From: Sterolibacterium sp964521075 | GTDB taxonomy: Bacteria > Pseudomonadota > Gammaproteobacteria > Burkholderiales > Rhodocyclaceae | Direction of reading: 5' to 3' | Length of the DNA stretch: 7,408 nucleotides | Assembly: GCA_964521075.1 (NCBI GenBank) | Contig: CAZFPI010000112.1 | Span: forward strand, 1 to 7,408 | Shown: positions 1 through 6,069 of the stretch, one piece after another | Numbering within the stretch: the stretch's first letter is position 1 | How the letters are laid out: each line of letters opens with the position of its first letter | Notes under the pieces: model-generated | Seen by the model: the letters and a program-made list of their open reading frames with translations, nothing else | Databases searched by the model: none | Told to the model about the DNA's origin: nothing | Position numbers and translations under genes: made by a program

Positions 1-2644
1 TCTGGAAAGCAATGCTGTCGATGACGCCGATGATGTCGGCGATTTTCTTCGAGCTCGTCTGGATGTCGCTCATGGTGCTCACCACGCGGCGCACCATCTC
101 GCCGCCTTTCGCGGCAACTTCATTCGACTGCCGCGCCAGCGCATTGGCCTGGGTAGCGTTGTCGGCGTTGTTCTTCACCGTTTCGTTGAGCTCGACCATG
201 CTGGATGCCGTCTCTTCCAGGCTGCTGGCCTGCTCTTCCGTGCGGCCGGAGAGATCCTGATTCCCGGCGGCAATTTCCTGTGCGGCGGTGTTGATGGCTT
301 CCGTGGCTTCCTGAATCCGGCCCACCACTTCGCGCAGGCGTTCGACCGTGGTGTTCGTGTCGTCCTTGAGTTGGCCGAAGATGCCTTCGTAGTCTCCGGT
401 GATGCTTTCCGTCAGATCGCCGCGTGCCATGGCCTGCAGCACCCGGGCGACATCCTGCAGGCCGTTGGCCGTGACTTCGGAGAGGCGGTTGAGCCCTTCT
501 GCCAACTGGCGTTCGAAACCTTCCTTGCCATCGACCGGAATGCGCCTGGAGAAGTCGCCCTGCTGGGCGGCGGCAACGATGCCGGATATTTCCTGCTCTG
601 CATTGACCTCGGCGGTTCTGTCGCGCCATTCGCTGACGGTACCCAGCCGTTCGCCGTGCGCCCCGCGCACCGGGCTGGCGGCGATGCTCAAATGACGGCT
701 CCCCAGGGTAAATCCGGATTCATGGGTGGTATTGAGCGAGGCCAGCAGGCTGGCTTGATGCGCCGGCTGGGCATGGAAAAGGTCGATGTTCTGGCCGACG
801 AGACGCTTCGGATCGAAATCCGGCACTTTCTGGCGGATGACAGAGGCGGCGTTTTCGAGAATGGCCTGCACGGCCGGGTTGGCATAGATGATCTGCCGCT
901 GCACGTCGGCAATCATGACCCCCGTGCTGACGTTATCGAGGGCCACCTTGATGCGCTGGGTGCGTTCGGCCGCACGATGGTTTTCCGCAACCTCAAAGCC
1001 CAGGCGGGTTTGCACGGTTTGCAGGCCTTGCAGGATGCGCCCCGTTTCGTCGTTGCTGGCGACATTGATCCGGGTAGTGAAGTCGCCGCTGGAAATGGCG
1101 CGGAAGGTTTCCAGGGCGGGTTGCAGGGGGCGATCGACGAAGCGGCGCACCAGCCCGTGGATGATGGCCAGAAGAAGTATCGTCACCAGCAGGAAAGCCA
1201 GGGCCAGCTTGACCTGCATCTGTCGTGCGACGGTATCGAGCTCGTCGCGGTAGGCTCCCCCGGCGATGACCCAGTGCCAGACCGGAAACTCTTCATAAGC
1301 GACGATTTTTTCCCGCGCGAAGGCTTCACCGAGTTCCGTGTTTTTCCAGGGATAGCGGATCAAACCTTGTTTCTTTTCCAGCATTTCCCGGATGAATTCG
1401 TGCCCGTCATCGTCGCGGGCGGCCAGAAGATTCGTTCCTTCCTTGGCAGGATGCACGAGCAGCGTGCCGTAATTCTTGCCGGGACGGGCATCGAGCGCAT
1501 AGAAATAACCGGTTTCGCCGACCTTGTTGGCGAGAATCTGTTTCTTCAGCGTAGCCATTTCGGCCGAGGCATCGACCCCGACGAAGTAGGCCCCGATCAC
1601 GCCGCCATCCGGATTCCGGATCGGCGTGTAGCGGGCGTAGTAGTCCTTGCCGAACATCTTGACGAGGCCGGTATAGGGCTCACCAGCCAGCAGTTTCAGT
1701 CTGGCGGGGTGCTCGGTTCCCAGCGGCGTGCCCGTTGCCCGCTCGCCGTTTTCCTTTCGCAGGGAGGTAGACAATCGCGAGAAATCCTCGCCGTTGCGAA
1801 CGAAGACGGAAGAATAGGATTTTGTCAGGCTGAACAGTTGATCAACTTCGGTGGTGCGGCCATGTAGCGATGTCGCACCGACACGCAGCGAAGGCTGGCC
1901 ATTGACCGTTTCAGCGGTTAACGGCTCGGGAAAATAAGACAGGAATAGCCGATTGAAACTGACGGATTTTTCTTCCAGCCCGGCCGCGCTGACTTCCAGC
2001 AGGCCGCGCACGAGCTTCAGGCGCATGTCCAGATCCGAGAGTGCCTGCTGCTCCAGGCGGCGCGATGTGGCCTCGCCCAGGAGAAGGGTGGAAATCGACA
2101 TGAGGACGAGCAGCACGGCCGCGCTGGCCATGACCAGCTTGCGCGCCAGCGGCATGTCTGCCGCCCGGCGCATGAGGCGGGCCAAGCGTCCGGAGGAGAC
2201 AGCCTGCCCGTTTTCGACCATCAAGCCTTTGGCCTTGCCTTCGCGCACCAGCCGGTAGATCTGCTCGTGGGCTTCGACCGCAGCGCGGGAGGGCTTGCGG
2301 CGCAGGGAGAGGTAGCCGGTGATGCGCCCGCCTTCGAAGATCGGCGTGGCATTGGCTTCGACCCAGTAATAGTCGCCATTCTTGCAGCGGTTTTTGACGA
2401 AACCGTTCCAGGGGCGGCCTTCCTTGAGCCTGTCCCACAAATCCTGAAAGCCTTCGGGCGGCATGTCCGGGTGGCGGACGATGTTGTGATTCTTGCCGAT
2501 GAGTTCATCTTCACTGAAGCCGCTGACTTCAAGAAAGTCGCTATTGACGTAGGTGATGATGCCCTTCAGATCGGTTTTCGAGACGATCATGATGTCGTCG
2601 CGCAGCTGAACCTCGTGACTGGTGACGGGCAGGTTGATTTTCAT
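1..2644 (-). CDS. Aer-PAS / Cache / PAS / multi-HAMP chemoreceptor (MCP), 3' end cut by window
   Basis: This inner-membrane chemoreceptor passes stimuli to CheW and CheA. I translated it by hand from ATG 2644-2642; it stays open for 881 codons to the left edge. Residues 1-118 are an Aer-like PAS domain. R57, H58, D60, W79 and N85 fall at the same numbers as in E. coli Aer, where R57, H58 and D60 are tied to FAD binding. A membrane helix (about 170-190) follows, then a periplasmic domain (about 192-477) with Cache_3-Cache_2 hallmarks such as FGKDYYARYTPI at 331-342. A second helix (478-498) leads to HAMP (about 500-555), a second PAS (about 562-680), two HAMP-like units (about 684-770) and the signalling helices. 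Candidate methylation residues are E804, E811 and E818. The last visible residues (DIIGVIDSIAFQ) lie just before the conserved hairpin tip, so the C-terminal arm is missing. The gene starts 20 bases after cheW, suggesting co-transcription. The general role is secure; the ligands are unknown. Confidence 0.95.
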   Translation of the reverse strand, partial: MKINLPVTSHEVQLRDDIMIVSKTDLKGIITYVNSDFLEVSGFSEDELIGKNHNIVRHPDMPPEGFQDLWDRLKEGRPWNGFVKNRCKNGDYYWVEANATPIFEGGRITGYLSLRRKPSRAAVEAHEQIYRLVREGKAKGLMVENGQAVSSGRLARLMRRAADMPLARKLVMASAAVLLVLMSISTLLLGEATSRRLEQQALSDLDMRLKLVRGLLEVSAAGLEEKSVSFNRLFLSYFPEPLTAETVNGQPSLRVGATSLHGRTTEVDQLFSLTKSYSSVFVRNGEDFSRLSTSLRKENGERATGTPLGTEHPARLKLLAGEPYTGLVKMFGKDYYARYTPIRNPDGGVIGAYFVGVDASAEMATLKKQILANKVGETGYFYALDARPGKNYGTLLVHPAKEGTNLLAARDDDGHEFIREMLEKKQGLIRYPWKNTELGEAFAREKIVAYEEFPVWHWVIAGGAYRDELDTVARQMQVKLALAFLLVTILLLAIIHGLVRRFVDRPLQPALETFRAISSGDFTTRINVASNDETGRILQGLQTVQTRLGFEVAENHRAAERTQRIKVALDNVSTGVMIADVQRQIIYANPAVQAILENAASVIRQKVPDFDPKRLVGQNIDLFHAQPAHQASLLASLNTTHESGFTLGSRHLSIAASPVRGAHGERLGTVSEWRDRTAEVNAEQEISGIVAAAQQGDFSRRIPVDGKEGFERQLAEGLNRLSEVTANGLQDVARVLQAMARGDLTESITGDYEGIFGQLKDDTNTTVERLREVVGRIQEATEAINTAAQEIAAGNQDLSGRTEEQASSLEETASSMVELNETVKNNADNATQANALARQSNEVAAKGGEMVRRVVSTMSDIQTSSKKIADIIGVIDSIAFQ

Positions 2645-2651
2645 GTGAGGG

Positions 2652-2657
2652 CCTTTT
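2652..2657 (-). promoter_or_regulatory. Ribosome binding site of the large receptor gene
   Basis: The minus strand reads AAAAGG here, seven bases before the ATG at 2644. This supports that start over the internal Met at residue 19. The alignment of residues 57-98 with E. coli Aer at identical numbering supports it independently. Confidence 0.6.
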
Positions 2658-2664
2658 GTCCGGT

Positions 2665-3183
2665 TCAGTTTGTGGCACTGGCTTCATCGACCAGGGCCAT
2701 TTCGGAGGACAGCATCAGCTTTTCGATGTCGACCACGATGAGCATGCGCTCGTCGAGCGTGCCAAGCCCCAGGATGTAGCGCGCGCCGAGTGTCGAAGAA
2801 AATTCCGGAGGTGGGCGGATCTGGCTGTGCCCGAGCGTGATGACGTCGGAGACGCTATCGACCACGATGCCCACGACCCGCCTGCCGAGATTGAGGATGA
2901 TGACGACGGTAAAGGGTGTGTAGGTGGCCTCGCCCACTTCAAACTTGATACGCAGATCGACGATGGGCACGATGATGCCGCGCAGGTTGATGACTCCCTT
3001 GATGAAAGCGGGCGAATTGGCAATCTTGGTCACGGCATCGAACCCCCGGATCTCCTGAACCTTGAGGATGTCGATGGCGTATTCCTCGGGGCCGAGGGTG
3101 AAGGTCAGGAATTCCTGGCGGAAATCGCCGTCCTCGGGGGCGGCAGGCTTGCCGGCTTGTGTTGCGCTGCTGGGATTCGACAT
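2665..3183 (-). CDS. cheW: Chemotaxis coupling protein CheW
   Basis: CheW is a cytoplasmic SH3-like scaffold that links the tips of chemoreceptors to domain P5 of CheA, making the core signalling unit. The 172-residue protein is close to the usual length (E. coli CheW has 167) and is very similar to the enterobacterial protein along its whole length. Visible hallmarks include EYAIDILKVQEIRGFD (34-49), GVINLRGIIVPIVDLRIKF (63-81), NLGRRVVGIVVDSVSDV (98-114) and IRPPPEF (122-128). R68 in the NLRG motif matches E. coli R62, a residue of the receptor-binding face. About 22 residues of low-complexity N-terminal tail precede the fold. The gene lies 77 bases after cheA and 20 before the large receptor gene. 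The identification is secure. Confidence 0.98.
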   Translation of the reverse strand: MSNPSSATQAGKPAAPEDGDFRQEFLTFTLGPEEYAIDILKVQEIRGFDAVTKIANSPAFIKGVINLRGIIVPIVDLRIKFEVGEATYTPFTVVIILNLGRRVVGIVVDSVSDVITLGHSQIRPPPEFSSTLGARYILGLGTLDERMLIVVDIEKLMLSSEMALVDEASATN

Positions 3184-3189
3184 GGTGCT

Positions 3190-3194
3190 CTCCC
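3190..3194 (-). promoter_or_regulatory. Ribosome binding site of cheW
   Basis: The minus strand reads GGGAG here, six bases before the cheW ATG at 3183. It fixes the start at the Met that begins the short tail before the conserved CheW fold. Confidence 0.6.
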
Positions 3195-3260
3195 GTGAGT
3201 AGGGGGAATTTCAGGGTTTGTTCTGGGCGATGCGTTTCGTGTTTCGGAATCAATGCGCCA

Positions 3261-5594
3261 TCAATGCTCCGTTACCATCTGCCCCAGGGCGATGACATCG
3301 AGAATCATGGCAACATGACCATCGCCCATGATGGTGGCACCGGAAACCCCGGCAACCTTGCGGTAATTGGCTTCGAGGCTCTTGATGACGACCTGGTGCT
3401 GCCCCACCAGCGAATCGACCTGCAAGGCAAATTTCGTTCCGGCGGATTCGAGCACCACCATGATGCTTTTATCGAAGGCCTGGACGGCTCCGGGGATGCC
3501 AAAGAGCGTGTGCAGGGGCAGGACAGGCAGATATTCGCCACGCACCTGGATCAGGCGTTCCGCGCCGGAGACGCTCTTGACCATGGCGCGTTCGATCTGA
3601 AGGGATTCGACGACGCAGCCAATGGGCAGGATGTAGATTTCCTCGCCCACGGCAACAGAAATGCCGTCGAGAATGGCGAGTGTCAGCGGCAGGCGGACAG
3701 TCATGCGTGAGCCCAGGCCCGCCATGGATTCGATCTCGATGCGCCCGCCCAGGCTGGCGATGTTGCGCTTGACGACATCCATGCCCACACCGCGCCCGGA
3801 GACTTCAGTGACCTGCTCTGCCGTCGAGAATCCGGCCTCGAAGATCAAGGCCCAGACTTCGGCATCGCTCATGCTGTCCGAGACGGGCATGCCGCGTTCG
3901 CGCGCCTTGCCGAGGATGCGTTCGCGGTTGAGCCCCGCGCCGTCGTCGCCGACTTCGATGACGATGCTGCCGCCCTGGTGAAATGCCTTGAGGGTGATGG
4001 TGCCAATGGCCTGCTTGCCTGCCGCCAGGCGTTTTTCGGGGGATTCGATGCCGTGGTCGAGGCTGTTACGGATGAGATGGGTAAGCGGGTCGGAAATGCG
4101 CTCGATGAGGCTCTTGTCGAGCTCGGTGTTTTCGCCGCTGGTGATGAGCTCGACTTGTTTGCCGAGTTTTTGGGCGGTGTCGCGCACCACGCGCGGGAAA
4201 CGGCTGAAGACGACGGACATGGGCATCATGCGGATGGACATGACCGATTCCTGCAGGTCGCGCGTGTTGCGTTCGAGCTGCTGCAGACCGGCGTGCAGGC
4301 GTTCGAAGATGACTGGGTCGAGCCCGTCGGCCGATTGCGCGAGCATGGCCTGGGTGATGACCAGCTCGCCGACGAGGTTGATGAGCTGGTCGACTTTTTC
4401 GATGCCGACGCGGATGGAGGTATCACCGCTCTTTGCTCCTGTGCTCACTGCCCCCCCTGCGTTGCCTGCATTGCCCGCCGCCGCGCGCCGCTCTGTGCGG
4501 GCGGGGGCGGGGGTTGCCGGAGAAGAAGCGGCCGGCGCGGGAAGAGAGTCTGCCTGGTCTGTTGCAAGGGGCAAGGGTTTGAAGAAGCCGTAAGCCCCTT
4601 TCGGGTCGTCGGCCCCGGAGGAAGGGGCAGGCCCGGCAGATTCCTGCCCTGGCGAGGCTTCGGGTAGCGGCTCGAAAAAGCCGAAATCCTCGCCTTCGAC
4701 GGCACAAGCCGCAGCCGAGCCGGAGGAGGCATCGATGCCGGGGGTGGCCGGAGTGTCGAAGAAACCGAAGTCCTCGCCTTCGATGGCGGTAGCCGGGGCG
4801 GGGGAAGCCGGTTCGTCAAAGAGGCCGTAAGCATCGTCGACGTCCGGTGTGGTGGCTGCGCTGGCGGGAGCGATCCGGATGCTGTCGCTGGCGGCGACGA
4901 ATTCGAGCATCTCGCGCAGGCTGGCCTGGTCCACTTCCGGCGTTTCCTGTGGCTCGATGCGTAGCCAGCAGGGGGATCGGGCGGCAGACGGCCGCTCGAT
5001 GAGGGTGACCTGCCCCAGCACACCCAGGGCGCGCAGGGTGTTGTCTATCCCGTCTTCGTCTTCCGCGCCATCGAGGATGAACCGGACATCGAGACTGCCA
5101 ACCGGGGCCGGAGCCTGTGCCGGAATGGAGGCAGGCGAGGTTTCCGGTGCGGGTGCGGGGGCGGGGGCGGGTGCGGGTGCGGGGGCGGGTGCGGGTGCGG
5201 CGGGGGTGTCGTCAGTCAGGGCGCGCAACCTCGCGCAGGCTTCGGCCACGGCACCGGGGTTGCTGCCGCTTTCGTTGCGATGGCCGTCGAGCAGGGTTTT
5301 GAGCACGTCGCCCGCATCGAGAAAGGCGTCGATCATGTCGTCGCGCAGGGCGAGTTCGCCCTTGCGGATGCGGTCGAGCAGGTTTTCGAGGATGTGGGTG
5401 ACTTCGACCAGATCCGTGAAACCGAAGGTTCCCGCCGAGCCCTTGATGGAATGGGCGGAACGGAAGATGGCGTTCAGCTGTTCCGGGTCGGGCTGCTGCA
5501 GGCTCAGGTCGAGCAGCATTGTTTCCATGCCATCCAGGTGTTCTGCGGCTTCTTCGAAGAACACCTGGTAGAACTGGCTCATGTCAAGGGCCAT
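3261..5594 (-). CDS. cheA: Chemotaxis histidine kinase CheA
   Basis: CheA is the cytoplasmic, receptor-coupled kinase that phosphorylates itself and then CheY and CheB. In this 777-residue protein, P1 (Hpt, about 1-125) carries the phospho-accepting His48 in FRSAHSIKGSAG, at the same number as in E. coli. An Ala-Pro linker (131-164) leads to a P2-like CheY-binding region (about 166-245). A second linker (about 246-390) holds four [YF]-G-[FL]-F repeats. P3, the dimerisation helices, begins near 391. P4, the ATPase, shows the N box around HLIRNSLDHG (506-515), the G1 box DDGAG (550-554) and the G2 box GRGVGMD (600-606). P5, the CheW-like domain, covers about 635-777. The protein is about 120 residues longer than E. 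coli CheA (654), mostly through linkers. The N-terminus MALDMSQFYQVFFEEA aligns end to end with E. coli MSMDISDFYQTFFDEA, which fixes the start; possible Shine-Dalgarno sites are GAGG (4-base spacing) or TGGAG (11-base spacing). All catalytic residues I can check are present. Confidence 0.98.
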   Translation of the reverse strand: MALDMSQFYQVFFEEAAEHLDGMETMLLDLSLQQPDPEQLNAIFRSAHSIKGSAGTFGFTDLVEVTHILENLLDRIRKGELALRDDMIDAFLDAGDVLKTLLDGHRNESGSNPGAVAEACARLRALTDDTPAAPAPAPAPAPAPAPAPAPETSPASIPAQAPAPVGSLDVRFILDGAEDEDGIDNTLRALGVLGQVTLIERPSAARSPCWLRIEPQETPEVDQASLREMLEFVAASDSIRIAPASAATTPDVDDAYGLFDEPASPAPATAIEGEDFGFFDTPATPGIDASSGSAAACAVEGEDFGFFEPLPEASPGQESAGPAPSSGADDPKGAYGFFKPLPLATDQADSLPAPAASSPATPAPARTERRAAAGNAGNAGGAVSTGAKSGDTSIRVGIEKVDQLINLVGELVITQAMLAQSADGLDPVIFERLHAGLQQLERNTRDLQESVMSIRMMPMSVVFSRFPRVVRDTAQKLGKQVELITSGENTELDKSLIERISDPLTHLIRNSLDHGIESPEKRLAAGKQAIGTITLKAFHQGGSIVIEVGDDGAGLNRERILGKARERGMPVSDSMSDAEVWALIFEAGFSTAEQVTEVSGRGVGMDVVKRNIASLGGRIEIESMAGLGSRMTVRLPLTLAILDGISVAVGEEIYILPIGCVVESLQIERAMVKSVSGAERLIQVRGEYLPVLPLHTLFGIPGAVQAFDKSIMVVLESAGTKFALQVDSLVGQHQVVIKSLEANYRKVAGVSGATIMGDGHVAMILDVIALGQMVTEH
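4569..4838 (-). repeat. Four-copy aromatic linker motif in CheA ([YF]-G-[FL]-F)
   Basis: Between the P2 and P3 domains the protein repeats a short pattern four times: DDAYGLFDEP, GEDFGFFDTP, GEDFGFFEPLP and KGAYGFFKPLP. They start at residues 253, 273, 301 and 332, and Ala/Pro/Ser-rich spacers separate them. Copies 2 and 3 are also near-identical as DNA: 4672-4703 and 4756-4787 match at 28 of 32 bases, with mostly synonymous differences. This suggests local duplication. A repeated aromatic motif in a disordered linker looks like a set of binding sites, but the partner is unknown. Confidence 0.85.
5145..5204 (-). repeat. Ala-Pro coding tract with hexanucleotide repeats in cheA
   Basis: Residues 131-150 of CheA alternate Ala and Pro almost perfectly, forming a stiff extended linker between P1 and P2. 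The DNA is a chain of six-base units, GCGGGT or GCGGGG when read on the plus strand. Copy-number change by slippage would keep the reading frame. The plus (template) strand has at least nine runs of three or more G between 5151 and 5206. Confidence 0.9.
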
Positions 5595-5648
5595 GATGCC
5601 TCGATCTCCAGGAAGTAAGCGGGGGCAAAAGCAGGGCGGGGGCGGCGG

Positions 5649-6014
5649 TCAGCCGATGACTTTCTTGATGACTTCGAGCAGCTTTTGCGGGTCGAAGGGT
5701 TTGACCAGCCAGCCGGTCGCCCCGGCGGCCTTGCCTTGCGCCTTCATGGCATCCGAGGATTCGGTGGTGAGGATGAGGATGGGGGTGGTCTTGTATTGCG
5801 GCAGGGCACGCAGGCTTTTGACGAGGGTCATGCCATCCATGCGGGGCATGTTCTGGTCGGTGAGGATCAGGTTGACCGGCCGGGCTTTGGCCTTGTCGAG
5901 ACCTTCCATGCCGTCGGCGGCTTCGACGACTTCGTAGCCAGCACCCTTGAGCGTGAAGGAGACGAGCTGGCGGATCGAGGCTGAGTCGTCTACGGCGAGA
6001 ATGGTTTTTGCCAT
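5649..6014 (-). CDS. cheY: CheY-type single-domain response regulator
   Basis: This 121-residue stand-alone receiver domain takes phosphate from CheA and normally carries the signal to the flagellar switch. The acidic pocket is D9 and D10, the phosphoacceptor is D53 (in LTDQNMP), the switch Thr is T83 and the conserved Lys is K105 (in VKPF). N55 and E85 match N59 and E89 of E. coli CheY. The position of E. coli Tyr106 is Trp here (W102, in ATGWLVKPF). No output domain is attached. The gene sits 55 bases after the receptor-like gene and 54 before cheA, so it is probably co-transcribed with its kinase. Many bacteria have several CheY proteins, so this one could instead be a phosphate sink or a regulator of something other than the motor. 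Calling it a CheA-partner CheY is secure; the motor role is an inference. Confidence 0.93.
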   Translation of the reverse strand: MAKTILAVDDSASIRQLVSFTLKGAGYEVVEAADGMEGLDKAKARPVNLILTDQNMPRMDGMTLVKSLRALPQYKTTPILILTTESSDAMKAQGKAAGATGWLVKPFDPQKLLEVIKKVIG

Positions 6015-6069
6015 GATCGTTTATTCCATCCTGATGAAAAGGTAGGGGGGAAAGTAGTGAAAGCGGGGG

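Noticed and set aside
371..1867. Open frame of 498 codons on the plus strand
   Set aside because: It lies entirely antisense to the large receptor gene, whose domains read without interruption on the minus strand. Its translation has no recognisable motif, and long antisense frames are expected in high-G+C coding DNA.
3978..4667. Plus-strand open frame opposite the CheA kinase domain
   Set aside because: It is antisense to the ATPase and P3 regions of CheA, with composition that simply mirrors CheA codons and no recognisable family.
5328..5340. Possible internal start for a short CheA form, as in E. coli CheA(S)
   Set aside because: Met87 lies near the right place, but I see no Shine-Dalgarno sequence upstream of it.
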